A stretch of 64,000 nucleotides of DNA. Source: Polynucleobacter sp. 30F-ANTBAC (lineage in GTDB: Bacteria > Pseudomonadota > Gammaproteobacteria > Burkholderiales > Burkholderiaceae). The notes beneath the pieces were generated by a model, which worked only from the letters and a program-made list of their open reading frames with translations, made no database searches and was not told the DNA's origin. Positions 47,934 through 57,468 of the stretch are shown here, one piece after another. The stretch spans positions 418,942 to 482,941 of the forward strand of contig NZ_JACVON010000001.1 of NCBI RefSeq assembly GCF_018882385.1, in the 5' to 3' direction. Numbering within the stretch: position 1 is the stretch's first letter; the number at the start of each line of letters is the position of its first letter. A program made the position numbers and the translations under genes.

Positions 47934-48455
47934 TTAAATTAGGGCTTTATCAGAGACTAAAATTCCGTCCTCATCCGCATAGATCCTATCCCCCGGCTTA
48001 ACAACAGTCCCCGCCATATCAATGATCAGATCCCGCTCTCCAATATTGCGCTTAACGCTCTTCTGAGGATGAGCGGCTAAAGCTCTGATGCCAACCTTGG
48101 AGCCCTGCAACTCTTGGGTGTCGCGAACACAGCCGTTAACCAAGATGCCCGCCCAACCATTTTTCTCGGCTAGAACACCCAAATTACCACCCACTAAAGC
48201 GCAACGTAATGAGCCGCCACCATCGATCACCAACACCCTTCCTTGACCTGGTTCATCTAGAAGTGTCCTAACCCAAGTGTTGTCTTCAAATACCTTGAGG
48301 GTCACTGCTGAACCTTGAAATTTATCAAGACCACCATAGGATTTAAAAAGTGGTGCAACGACACGCAATACTCCCAGAGTAATCAAATCTTCATTCGCGT
48401 CACAAATATCGGTTGTCGCAAAATTAATTAAATTAGAAGAAACATTAGAGCTCAT
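47934..48455 (-). CDS. RraA-family protein (probable oxoacid aldolase)
   Basis: A 173-residue protein of the RraA / 4-hydroxy-4-methyl-2-oxoglutarate aldolase family. [18 protein letters not shown] and NGCVRD are conserved. The Arg-Asp of NGCVRD, needed for metal and oxoacid binding in the aldolases, is present, whereas E. coli RraA has GAVRQ. This favours aldolase or oxaloacetate decarboxylase activity over RNase E inhibition. Just downstream of an MFS gene (63 bases). Confidence 0.8.
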   Translation of the reverse strand: MSSNVSSNLINFATTDICDANEDLITLGVLRVVAPLFKSYGGLDKFQGSAVTLKVFEDNTWVRTLLDEPGQGRVLVIDGGGSLRCALVGGNLGVLAEKNGWAGILVNGCVRDTQELQGSKVGIRALAAHPQKSVKRNIGERDLIIDMAGTVVKPGDRIYADEDGILVSDKALI

Positions 48456-48518
48456 CGATACCTCATCATGAATAAGTATTTTTTAATTTGTAATAGTGGA
48501 GCAGTTCACTATTATTAA

Positions 48519-49736
48519 TTATTTTAAGATAGGCTTAAGTTGCGTGGCGCGGGTATTGCCACTAACACGGTAAGCAGTCAATAAAGATAATAGTAAAAAT
48601 AATGCAATTAAGATGAATACGCCTGGTGCTAAGCTCCAATCCATCAATAACCCGAAAATTAACGGACCAATCGCCAAGCCTAAATCTAAACCCGAATAAA
48701 CCATACCAAATACTCGACCCGATGCTTCCTTTGGAGTTGCTGAACGAATCATTAAATCTCTTGATGGCCCTGCCATTCCGACACAAAAGCCCATAACAGC
48801 AAACAAACTCATCATCGTTGACCCAGAAACGAGAGCCATAGCAATTAATATGGCAATGGCACTACCTAGAACTAAACCAACGGCAATCACCCTCTCAGGA
48901 AAGCGAACACGTCGCGCAACAAATCCTCCTAAAAACATACCCCCCGCACTTCCCAACATATACGTTGTAATGGCTGTTGAAGTGATAGCCAGCGGCAGAT
49001 CATATAAAACTTGCATAGCAGTTGTCGCAAAACTTTGTATCCCACTTAAAGCCAAAGCGCTCAAGAAGAAAAATCCCCAACACATCCAAACCACTGGCAA
49101 CTTCAGGAAATCAAATGAAAATGCCGATGCATTCGATCTCGCCCTAGCTTCTTGATGACGCTCCTCTTGAGATCCCATTAATACGTGGCGTCTCCAAAAT
49201 AGCAGTATCAATATGAAACAAGCCATCAAAGATGCCACCAACAAAGCTTGTCGCCATCCTGCAAAAGCAGTAATGCCTACCAACACAACTGGAGAAGCGG
49301 CCCAACCTAATGCGCCAGAAATACCATGCATAGAATAGGCGTGAGGTAAACGTTCAGGGGAGATCCGGTGATTAATCAGCGTGTAGTCGGCTGGATGAAA
49401 AACACCATTGCCCATACCAGCAATACAGGCACCTATCAAAAGAGTCCAATAACCATTGGAAAATGCTAAAACTACTGCGGATACTGCCAACATCGCAACG
49501 CCAAAAAATAGAACTTTTAAAGGGCCTGAATGATCAACCCAAAATCCAGCTGCCGCTTGCATGATCGTCGAAATGATAAAAAATACAGTCATCAAAAAAC
49601 CGAGTTCAGCATAGCTTAAGCCAAACTCAATTTTCAACCATGGGAATAATGGCGCTAGTATTAAATGGTAAAAATGAGAGGATCCATGAGCCAAACTGAT
49701 GAGGCCGATGATCTCCGCGTCTTTGCGAATTGTCAT
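48519..49736 (-). CDS. MFS transporter
   Basis: A 405-residue, twelve-helix major facilitator, resembling the fosmidomycin-resistance-like subgroup (start IGLISLAHGSSHFYHLILAP, then FGLSYAELGFLM). The RVFGMVYSGLDLGLAIGP segment marks the second half. Substrate unknown. It lies between clpB and the RraA-family gene on the same strand and may be cotranscribed with the latter. Confidence 0.85.
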   Translation of the reverse strand: MTIRKDAEIIGLISLAHGSSHFYHLILAPLFPWLKIEFGLSYAELGFLMTVFFIISTIMQAAAGFWVDHSGPLKVLFFGVAMLAVSAVVLAFSNGYWTLLIGACIAGMGNGVFHPADYTLINHRISPERLPHAYSMHGISGALGWAASPVVLVGITAFAGWRQALLVASLMACFILILLFWRRHVLMGSQEERHQEARARSNASAFSFDFLKLPVVWMCWGFFFLSALALSGIQSFATTAMQVLYDLPLAITSTAITTYMLGSAGGMFLGGFVARRVRFPERVIAVGLVLGSAIAILIAMALVSGSTMMSLFAVMGFCVGMAGPSRDLMIRSATPKEASGRVFGMVYSGLDLGLAIGPLIFGLLMDWSLAPGVFILIALFLLLSLLTAYRVSGNTRATQLKPILK

Positions 49737-49806
49737 CGGCCTATATTACTACTTCTTCAACTCAACCACCTTTAAAAGGGGTTAGGGATATCTTCCTGAA
49801 AGATCT

Positions 49807-52404
49807 TTAGTGAACAACGCGATCAAATAAGAAGCCCCCATTTTTATCGACATCTACCGGCACGATATCTTTAGGACCAAACTTACCTTCCAAGATCAAT
49901 CGTGCAATTGGATTTTCAATATATTGCTGAATCGCTCTCTTGAGTGGTCTTGCACCAAATACTGGGTCGTAGCCAGCCTCAGCCACCTTAGCCAAAGCAG
50001 CATCACTCACTTCAAGAACCATCTCCATTTTTGCTAAGCGATCCGTTAAACGCTTGAGCTGGATTTTGGCGATTGAAGCAATGTTCTTTTGATCCAAACC
50101 ATGGAATACCACCATCTCATCAATGCGATTTAGGAACTCTGGACGGAAATGATCTTTCACTTCCCCCATCACGGCAGCCTTGAGCTTATCTTGTGGCTGA
50201 CCACTCATCGACTGAATCATTTGAGAGCCCAAATTACTGGTCATCACAATCACCGTATTTTTGAAGTCTACCGTACGACCCTGACCATCGGTCATACGAC
50301 CATCATCAAGCACTTGCAGCAGCACATTGAAAACATCAGGGTGCGCTTTTTCAACCTCATCTAAAAGAATGACGCTATAAGGCTTACGGCGAACCAATTC
50401 AGTGAGATAACCACCCTCTTCGTAACCGACGTAGCCTGGAGGTGCACCAATCAATCTAGCCACACTATGCTTTTCCATGAACTCACTCATGTCGATACGG
50501 ATCATGTGCTCATCTGTGTCAAATAAAAATTCTGCTAGAGCTTTGCATAACTCGGTCTTACCCACACCTGTTGGACCCAAGAATAAGAAAGAGCCATAAG
50601 GCTTACCTTCATCAGATAGGCCAGCACGCGAACGACGAATCGCATCAGAAACAGCTCGAATCGCTTCCTCTTGACCCACTACACGATGGTGCAAGAAGTC
50701 TTCCATTTTGAGTAATTTGTCACGCTCACCCTGCATCATTTTTGACACAGGAATCCCCGTCGCTCTAGAAACCACCTCGGCAATTTCTTCAGCGCCAACA
50801 TGGGTGCGTAGCAGTTTATTTTTACCAGCTACCTGACCTTTTTCTTCAGCAACAGCAGCTGTTTTTAACTTACCTTCCAACTCGGGCAATTTGCCATACT
50901 GGAGCTCAGCTACCTGCTCTAATTTACCGTCACGCTGTAGCTTGGTAATCTCTGATTTAACTTTATCAATCTCTTCCTTGATCGAAGCAGTACCTTGAGC
51001 CGCACCTTTTTCAGATTTCCAGATTTCTTCAAGATCGGCGTATTCCTTACCAAGGCGCTTAATCTCTTCTTCAATCAAACCTAAGCGCTTTTGAGATGCT
51101 TCATCTTTTTCTTTTTTGACTGCTTCGCGTTCAATCTTTAATTGAATCAAACGGCGATCCAACTTATCCATAACTTCTGGCTTGGAATCAATTTCCATGC
51201 GGATGCGTGAGGCTGCCTCATCAATCAAATCAATCGCCTTATCCGGCAAGAAACGATCTGTAATATAGCGGTGCGATAACTCGGCGGCAGCCACAATAGC
51301 AGGATCGGTGATTTCTACACCGTGATGCAACTCGTACTTCTCTTGTAGACCACGCAAGATGGCAATCGTGTCTTCAACACTTGGCTCACCTACCATCACT
51401 TTTTGGAAGCGACGCTCTAGGGCAGCATCTTTTTCAATGTATTTACGGTACTCGTCTAACGTTGTCGCACCAATACAATGCAGCTCGCCACGCGCTAATG
51501 CAGGCTTTAACATATTGCCAGCATCCATCGCACCATCAGCCTTACCAGCGCCCACCATGGTGTGGATCTCGTCGATGAAAACAATGGTTTGACCTTCGTC
51601 TTTAGCCACATCACTCAAGACCGCCTTCAGACGCTCTTCAAACTCACCACGATATTTAGCACCAGCCAGCAATAAAGCCATGTCTAAAACCAGCACTCGT
51701 TTATTTTTTAATGTTTCTGGTACTTCACCATCCACAATACGCTGTGCCAAGCCTTCCACAATAGCTGTTTTACCAACACCGGGCTCACCGATTAACACAG
51801 GATTATTTTTAGTACGGCGCTGCAAAATTTGAATCGCACGACGAATTTCATCATCGCGACCAATCACAGGATCTAACTTACCTAAGCGCGCACGCTCAGT
51901 GAGATCGAGTGTATATTTTTTAAGAGCTTCACGTTGGTTTTCTGCATCGGGACTATTCACTGATTGACCTCCACGGACTGCCTCAATAGCAGCCTCTAAT
52001 GTTTTACGACTGATACCTGCTGACTTGATGGCTTTACCTAACTCACCCTTGTCATCAGCAACCACTAATAGAAACAATTCCCCGGCAATAAAATCATCAC
52101 CGCGCTTACTAGCTTCTTTTTCAGTTAAGTTCAGGTGTGCCGATAAAGAACGTCCAATCTGAACATCACCACCGGTTCCTTGCACTTGAGGAAATTTGGC
52201 AATTAAGGTCTGGACGGCTTTTTCTAAAGCTGCAACATTGCCACCTGTCCGATTAATTAATGACTTGGCTGTACTCTCATTTTGTTGCAGCATCGCTAGT
52301 AACAGATGCTCTGACTCGATGTACTGATTATCAGACGCCAACGCTAAGCTTTGAGCCTCTCCCAAGGCTTCCTGAAACTTGCTGGTTAATTTATCTAATC
52401 TCAT
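49807..52404 (-). CDS. clpB: ATP-dependent disaggregase ClpB
   Basis: An 865-residue Hsp100 that dissolves protein aggregates with DnaK. It has an N-terminal Clp_N double repeat (1-145), first AAA+ with [13 protein letters not shown], a long coiled-coil M domain (about 410-530), and a second AAA+ with [13 protein letters not shown]. No ClpP-binding loop is expected or seen. A heat-shock promoter precedes it. Confidence 0.97.
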   Translation of the reverse strand: MRLDKLTSKFQEALGEAQSLALASDNQYIESEHLLLAMLQQNESTAKSLINRTGGNVAALEKAVQTLIAKFPQVQGTGGDVQIGRSLSAHLNLTEKEASKRGDDFIAGELFLLVVADDKGELGKAIKSAGISRKTLEAAIEAVRGGQSVNSPDAENQREALKKYTLDLTERARLGKLDPVIGRDDEIRRAIQILQRRTKNNPVLIGEPGVGKTAIVEGLAQRIVDGEVPETLKNKRVLVLDMALLLAGAKYRGEFEERLKAVLSDVAKDEGQTIVFIDEIHTMVGAGKADGAMDAGNMLKPALARGELHCIGATTLDEYRKYIEKDAALERRFQKVMVGEPSVEDTIAILRGLQEKYELHHGVEITDPAIVAAAELSHRYITDRFLPDKAIDLIDEAASRIRMEIDSKPEVMDKLDRRLIQLKIEREAVKKEKDEASQKRLGLIEEEIKRLGKEYADLEEIWKSEKGAAQGTASIKEEIDKVKSEITKLQRDGKLEQVAELQYGKLPELEGKLKTAAVAEEKGQVAGKNKLLRTHVGAEEIAEVVSRATGIPVSKMMQGERDKLLKMEDFLHHRVVGQEEAIRAVSDAIRRSRAGLSDEGKPYGSFLFLGPTGVGKTELCKALAEFLFDTDEHMIRIDMSEFMEKHSVARLIGAPPGYVGYEEGGYLTELVRRKPYSVILLDEVEKAHPDVFNVLLQVLDDGRMTDGQGRTVDFKNTVIVMTSNLGSQMIQSMSGQPQDKLKAAVMGEVKDHFRPEFLNRIDEMVVFHGLDQKNIASIAKIQLKRLTDRLAKMEMVLEVSDAALAKVAEAGYDPVFGARPLKRAIQQYIENPIARLILEGKFGPKDIVPVDVDKNGGFLFDRVVH

Positions 52405-52430
52405 CGTGATCTCCCATATTTAATAATTAC

Positions 52431-52459
52431 TATATGGTCATCAAACCCCCTATTTCAAG
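52431..52459 (-). promoter_or_regulatory. heat-shock (sigma-32) promoter of clpB
   Basis: Reverse-strand CTTGAAA (52453-52459), 15 bases, CCATATA (52431-52437), close to the sigma-32 consensus CTTGAAA / CCCCATNT. About 25 bases before the clpB ATG, with GGGAG as the ribosome site. Confidence 0.8.
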
Positions 52460-52500
52460 TGATTTAGATCAAATAAATCTCAGACCTTTATCATGTGGGT

Positions 52501-52740
52501 ATGACATGGACTTTATATATCTTGGAATGCGCTGATGGCAGCTTCTACACAGGCATTAGCAATGACCTAGATAAGCGAATTAAAGCCCATAACGACGGTC
52601 TTGGTGCTAAATATACCCGCGGCAGGGGTCCGGTTAAGCTATTGGCTAACAAACCGTTTGAAAGTCGGTCTGAAGCATCTAAAGCCGAATCACTTGTGAA
52701 AAAGCTAGCAAAAAACGATAAATTGGGATTTTTCAAGTGA
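52501..52740 (+). CDS. GIY-YIG nuclease-fold protein (YhbQ-like)
   Basis: A 79-residue single-domain protein: YILECADGSFYTGISND carries the Y-I-L and Y-T-G signature and is followed by KRIKAHNDGLGAKYT. Such small UPF0213-type proteins may cut branched or damaged DNA; the role here is unproven. The ATG at 52501 is preferred to the GTG at 52495. Overlaps dinG by four bases (GTGA), linking it to DNA repair. Confidence 0.87.
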   Translation: MTWTLYILECADGSFYTGISNDLDKRIKAHNDGLGAKYTRGRGPVKLLANKPFESRSEASKAESLVKKLAKNDKLGFFK

Positions 52741-54833
52741 GCCGCGCCGAGTTAAAAGAGATACAAGCCAAAATTCAGGAGTTTTACGAAGCCGTTCAAC
52801 ATAGCTGGCCAGGCTTTAAGCCGCGTTTAGGCCAAGAACAAATGTTTGAGGAAATCACTCAAACCTTAAATCTTGCTAAAGACCCTAAAGATGATCGCCA
52901 GGGGGATAACCTTCTCGTTATTGAAGGTAAAACAGGCGTAGGTAAAACGCTGGGTTACTTGATACCTGCCATTATTTTCAGCAAACTACTTCAGCGCCGC
53001 GTGATCATTAGTACCGCGACCATTGCTCTTCAAGAGCAACTGATGAATAAAGATCTTCCCGCCTTAAGCAAGATATCTCCCGTGGAGTTTCATTACGGTC
53101 TAGCAAAAGGTCGAGGTCGTTATGTCTGCAATATCAGACTCGAACAAATCAGTGGTAAGACAAAGCAATCGGCTTTATTTGAAGATGCCAACTGGGACGG
53201 CCCACCGAAAGAGCAAGATAAAGATCGATTTGCGGATGCTCTCATTGCTTTAAATGATGGCAGCTGGAATGGTGAAAAAGATACAGCCCCCTCAGAAGTG
53301 ACAGATACCATGTGGAGCAGGATTGCTGCAGAGCGCAGCTCATGCCTAGGTCGCCATTGCCAGCGCTTCAATGTCTGCCCGTACTTCAATGCCCGAAGAG
53401 ACCTCGTTAAAGCAGATGTGATTATTGCCAATCATGATTTGGTGATTTCAACAATCGCATCGGGCTCCAAAATTCTTCCCGATGCCACTGAGACTTTGTA
53501 TGTTTTTGATGAAGCGCACAACTTGCCTTCAGTGGGTATCAAGCATTTCGCCTCCTCCGTTGGCCTGATTGCCAGCACCCGTTGGCTAGAAAAGATCATG
53601 GCCGCCGTCTTACGTGCTGATGCTTTATTACCTGACTCCAGCGGCAACATTGCTGAAGAGGTCCATGAAATAGTGGAAAGCTTGATCATGCATACCCGCG
53701 AAATGATCAATAGCCTGCGCATGGCTAATTTGGTCTCGCACGACAACACCATTCAACGCTTTAAAAATGGTGAACTCTCGCAAGAGTTCATTAGTTACGC
53801 AGAAGTCATTGGTCCATTAGCTATCGGCTTGAATAACCGTGTTGCCAAAATACTGCAGCAACTTAATGATCAAAGAAATAACAGCATTGATAAAGAGTCT
53901 TTTAGTCCTTCCATCTTAGAAATTGGCAGTTACCAATCAAAAACAGAAAACCTCTCCAATACTTGGCATTTGATGCAGGCAGAAGCGGATCCTCCGATTG
54001 CCAAATGGTTAGAGTGGCAAGACTTAGGGGCCAGCTTTGACTTCAAGTTGCATGCCTCACCAATCAGCGCTGCTCAAAACTTAGCCCAAACACTTTGGAC
54101 CAAGAGTTCTGCCGCTATATTGACATCAGCAACCCTCAGAACCATGGGTGACTTCCAATACTTCCTTCGACAAACAGGCCTGAATTGGTTTCCTAAAACG
54201 CGAACATTTGAAGCTGAGTCACCATTTAACTATGAAGAGCAAGGCATATTTTCTGTTCCTGATATGTTGGAATGCCCTAGCGCGAATGCCGAAGGTCATA
54301 CCCAAGAACTATCCGAAGCTATTCCGCGCGAGTTAACTGACTTAAAACATGGCGCCTTGGTTTTGTTCACATCCAAAAAGCAGATGAAACAAGTGTATGA
54401 AAACTTACCGGATGATTTCTTAAAAGACGTCTTGATGCAGGGGGATCAAACTCGCTCGAAATTGATTGCCAATCATGAAAAACGGATTGAGAACAATCAA
54501 CGCAGCATCTTATTTGGCATGCAAAGCTTTGGCGAAGGTATGGATTTACCAGGTAAGCTCTGTGAAGTCGTGGTGATTACCAAACTACCCTTCGCTCCAC
54601 CAGATTCGCCAGTTGAAGAAGCCAAGGCTGAATGGCTTGAAAAAAATCAAGGTAACCCGTTTTACGAAATCAGCGTTCCGGCTGTGGCATTGAAACTACA
54701 ACAATGGGTCGGTCGCGGCATCAGAACAGAAACAGATAAAGCCAAGATAGTTGTTTTAGATAAGCGCTTAAAGACAAAACCTTATGGCAAAAAATTGATT
54801 GCCGGATTGCCACCTTTTAAACGGTTGATGTAA
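52737..54833 (+). CDS. dinG: ATP-dependent DNA helicase, DinG family
   Basis: A 698-residue superfamily 2 helicase of the XPD/DinG group with a [4Fe-4S] cluster. Walker A is GKTGVGKTLGYL and the DEAH box is VFDEAHN. Cluster cysteines are seen in RYVCNIRLEQ and CLGRHCQRFNVCPYF. The C-terminal motif VI is QWVGRGIR. It starts at a GTG overlapping the stop of the GIY-YIG gene. DinG and YoaA are hard to separate by eye. Confidence 0.9.
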   Translation: MSRAELKEIQAKIQEFYEAVQHSWPGFKPRLGQEQMFEEITQTLNLAKDPKDDRQGDNLLVIEGKTGVGKTLGYLIPAIIFSKLLQRRVIISTATIALQEQLMNKDLPALSKISPVEFHYGLAKGRGRYVCNIRLEQISGKTKQSALFEDANWDGPPKEQDKDRFADALIALNDGSWNGEKDTAPSEVTDTMWSRIAAERSSCLGRHCQRFNVCPYFNARRDLVKADVIIANHDLVISTIASGSKILPDATETLYVFDEAHNLPSVGIKHFASSVGLIASTRWLEKIMAAVLRADALLPDSSGNIAEEVHEIVESLIMHTREMINSLRMANLVSHDNTIQRFKNGELSQEFISYAEVIGPLAIGLNNRVAKILQQLNDQRNNSIDKESFSPSILEIGSYQSKTENLSNTWHLMQAEADPPIAKWLEWQDLGASFDFKLHASPISAAQNLAQTLWTKSSAAILTSATLRTMGDFQYFLRQTGLNWFPKTRTFEAESPFNYEEQGIFSVPDMLECPSANAEGHTQELSEAIPRELTDLKHGALVLFTSKKQMKQVYENLPDDFLKDVLMQGDQTRSKLIANHEKRIENNQRSILFGMQSFGEGMDLPGKLCEVVVITKLPFAPPDSPVEEAKAEWLEKNQGNPFYEISVPAVALKLQQWVGRGIRTETDKAKIVVLDKRLKTKPYGKKLIAGLPPFKRLM

Positions 54834-54863
54834 TAGTGGTTTATTTTTAAGAATGGCCACTGA

Positions 54864-55313
54864 TTACTGCCACTTTTTGAGTGCTTCATCATCACTCAAC
54901 CTGGCATCAACCCATCTAGCACCAGCTTCGGTATCTTCTTTTTTCCAAAATGGCGCTAGTGTCTTTAAATAGTCCATTACAAATTCGCAAGCGGCAAATG
55001 ACTCACCCCGGTGAGCACTCGTAACAGCCACCAAAACAATTTGATCCTCAATATCGAGTGGGCCAATGCGATGAATAATTAAAACATCATAAATATCCCA
55101 ACGCGCTTTGGCTTGATCAATGATCTCTTCAAGAGACTTTTCTGTCATACCAGGATAGTGTTCCAAGGTCATCTTGGATACTTCTGCACCGTCATTTTGA
55201 TCTCTCACCGTTCCCACAAAAGAAGCGACAGCTCCAACGCGGGCATCACCTTGACGGAGTTGTTTAATCTCTGTTGAAAGATCAAAGTCTTCTGTTTGAA
55301 CGCGAACGGGCAT
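54864..55313 (-). CDS. moaE: molybdopterin synthase catalytic subunit MoaE
   Basis: A 149-residue subunit that transfers sulfur from MoaD to cyclic pyranopterin monophosphate. The motifs FVGTVRDQNDG, LEHYPGMTEKSL, HRIGPLDI and SAHRGESFAACEF are present, as is the Lys of FWKKE. Last gene of the reverse cluster. Confidence 0.95.
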   Translation of the reverse strand: MPVRVQTEDFDLSTEIKQLRQGDARVGAVASFVGTVRDQNDGAEVSKMTLEHYPGMTEKSLEEIIDQAKARWDIYDVLIIHRIGPLDIEDQIVLVAVTSAHRGESFAACEFVMDYLKTLAPFWKKEDTEAGARWVDARLSDDEALKKWQ

Positions 55314-55354
55314 ATTTTCCTAGTTCTTCTTAATGAGTTCTGCTGTATTGGTTT

Positions 55355-55612
55355 TCAACCACCGGTCACAGGCGGAAAGAAAGCTACTTCAGCTCCCTCT
55401 ATTAGAGAGGCATCTTCCTCTACCATTTGATGATTCAAAGCAGCGCGAACCGATTTACCCTGAGCTAACGCACTAGACCAAGGTTCACCACGAGCAATGA
55501 GGCAGTCTCTTAATTGCATGATAGTGATAACGTCCGCAGGCAATTCAACAGTTTCTTGTGAAGTTTGCAGTACTTCTCTTAAGGATGCAAAAAACTTGAG
55601 ATTAATTTTCAT
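55355..55612 (-). CDS. moaD: molybdopterin synthase sulfur carrier MoaD
   Basis: An 85-residue ubiquitin-fold protein whose C-terminal Gly-Gly (FFPPVTGG) is adenylated and thiocarboxylated by MoeB. Eight bases after moeA and followed after 41 bases by moaE. Confidence 0.94.
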   Translation of the reverse strand: MKINLKFFASLREVLQTSQETVELPADVITIMQLRDCLIARGEPWSSALAQGKSVRAALNHQMVEEDASLIEGAEVAFFPPVTGG

Positions 55613-55620
55613 AATCAGAA

Positions 55621-56883
55621 TTAAAACATACCTGCAAAAGGAAGATATTTAACCAAGTCACCTTTTTTAATGGCTTGGGACGGCGGGTTATCAATCAGAC
55701 CATCGGCCCAAGAGGCGCTAGTTAAGACACCTGAACTTTGATTAGGGAACAGATCCAAGCCACCCTGTTCGTTCATACGCACCCGTAAAAATTCATTACG
55801 ACGGTCTGGCTTTTCCCAATCAAAATCAGCACGCATCATGATTGCTGGTATCGCATGACTGGTGCGACCCTGAAGTTGAGTGATAAATGGTCGAACAAAC
55901 AATAAGAACGTAACAAAACTAGAAACAGGATTGCCTGGCAGCCCCATAAACCAAGTTTCTGGCGCGCTGACTGTATCAGTACGTCGAATAGCGCCAAATG
56001 CCAATGGCTTGCCTGGCTTAATGGCAATTTGCCACATATCCAAACGACCCTCAGCCGTTACAGCTGGTTTGATGTGATCTTCCTCACCAACGGAGACACC
56101 GCCGGATGTGATGATCAAGTCATGCCCCACACTAGCGCGTCGGAGTGCCTCTTTGGTCGCTTCCAGCGTGTCCGGAACAATTCCCAAGTCCGTTGCCTCA
56201 CAACCCAGCTCTCGGATACAAGCTAATAAGGTGTCACGGTTAGAGTTATAAATACCACCCGGCTTTAAGGGCTGACCTGGCAGGGTTAACTCATCCCCAG
56301 TAAAAAATGCAGCGACTTTAATTTTTCTATAAACCGGTAGCTGCGCATAACCAGCTGATGCAGCAACACCTAACTCTTGAGGTCTTAAAAACGTACCTTG
56401 CTGTAGGCAAACCTGCCCGGCTCTTAAATCTTCACCTTGTAAACGAATCCATTGTCCCTTTTCTGGCAACTCCTGAATACGGACATGATCCCCATCCAGC
56501 TCGCAAACTTCTTGCATCACCACGGCATCCGCACCCTCTGGAATGGTTGCCCCTGTAAAAATTCTAGCAACTGTCCCCGGCTTTAATGCAGTACCTAGAT
56601 GTCCCGCAGGAATGCGTTGAGCAATCTTTAAAGAGCTACCAAGCTGCTGGACATCCGAAACTCTTACCGCATAACCGTCCATCTGAGTGTTATCCATGGG
56701 CGGCACATCCACTTGGCTCACTAAATCTTGTGCGAGAACCCGACCTAAAGCCTCTTGAGTGGTCACCCATTCAATCTCTTTGACAGGCTTGGCCTGATTT
56801 AATAAATGCGCCAATGCTTCAGCAGCCGTCTTCATAGGAGGCTTCGCCTTACTTGCATGAGATGCTGTGAATGGCTGAGTCAT
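55621..56883 (-). CDS. moeA: molybdopterin molybdenumtransferase MoeA
   Basis: A 420-residue enzyme that inserts molybdate into adenylated molybdopterin. Motifs include DVPPMDNTQMDGYAVR, the FTGATIPEGADAVVMQE segment, GIYNSNRDTL, ITSGGVSVGEEDHIK and the LPGNPVSS loop. Met17 could also be the start. Nine bases after mobB. Confidence 0.95.
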   Translation of the reverse strand: MTQPFTASHASKAKPPMKTAAEALAHLLNQAKPVKEIEWVTTQEALGRVLAQDLVSQVDVPPMDNTQMDGYAVRVSDVQQLGSSLKIAQRIPAGHLGTALKPGTVARIFTGATIPEGADAVVMQEVCELDGDHVRIQELPEKGQWIRLQGEDLRAGQVCLQQGTFLRPQELGVAASAGYAQLPVYRKIKVAAFFTGDELTLPGQPLKPGGIYNSNRDTLLACIRELGCEATDLGIVPDTLEATKEALRRASVGHDLIITSGGVSVGEEDHIKPAVTAEGRLDMWQIAIKPGKPLAFGAIRRTDTVSAPETWFMGLPGNPVSSFVTFLLFVRPFITQLQGRTSHAIPAIMMRADFDWEKPDRRNEFLRVRMNEQGGLDLFPNQSSGVLTSASWADGLIDNPPSQAIKKGDLVKYLPFAGMF

Positions 56884-56892
56884 AGAGTGAGT

Positions 56893-57468
56893 CTAATGGG
56901 ATGAGGGAAATTTTGCAGCTAAGCCTGTAATCTTCACAATATAGTCTGCAATTTCAATGTGGTTATCCAAGTCCAGTATCTGAATGTCGCGATGCAATAC
57001 AGGTTGTCGAGCAGCCGTGTGGCCACCAGGAATAGCAATCGCTTGAATATTTAAATCGGTATTCGCTTTGCACGGCTGACTTACGCAAGGCTCATGCTCT
57101 GCACGCCATAATTCGATTTTAGGAATTTCAGCATTTTTAAAACCTTCAACTACAACTAGATCACAAGGCGATAGATGACTGACCTGTTCTTGGATGCTGG
57201 GCTCCCGAGAGGTATGCAACTCATGCATCAACACCCAACGCTGATCTGAAACCAGTAATATTTCTCTTGCCCCAGCTTCACGGTGTCGGTATGAATCTTT
57301 ACCAGGACGATCAATGTCGAAGTGGTGATGCGTGTGCTTGATGGATGAAACCACAAAGGAGCGAGCAGTTAAATTAGCAATCACTTTTTCAATCAGTGTA
57401 GTTTTACCCGTTCCTGAATAAGCCGAAAAACCGATAACTGGGTAAGCAAATGAGCTCATCAACACCAT
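56893..57468 (-). CDS. mobB: molybdopterin-guanine dinucleotide protein MobB
   Basis: A 191-residue GTPase with P-loop YSGTGKTTLIEK, plus SIKHTHHHFDID and VVEGFKNAEIPKIE motifs. It assists MobA in making the bis-MGD cofactor. Its ATG overlaps the thrC stop by one base (TAATG), so it is coupled to threonine synthase. Met4 at 57459 is an alternative start. Confidence 0.93.
   Translation of the reverse strand: MVLMSSFAYPVIGFSAYSGTGKTTLIEKVIANLTARSFVVSSIKHTHHHFDIDRPGKDSYRHREAGAREILLVSDQRWVLMHELHTSREPSIQEQVSHLSPCDLVVVEGFKNAEIPKIELWRAEHEPCVSQPCKANTDLNIQAIAIPGGHTAARQPVLHRDIQILDLDNHIEIADYIVKITGLAAKFPSSH

Noticed and set aside
49737-49806. Palindromic AACC/GGTT stretch after clpB as terminator
   Set aside because: It has a mismatch, almost no loop, and no T-run on the reverse strand.
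54834-54863. AGTGG/CCACT repeat between dinG and moaE
   Set aside because: A five-base stem with a long loop and no T-run next to it is too weak to call a terminator.
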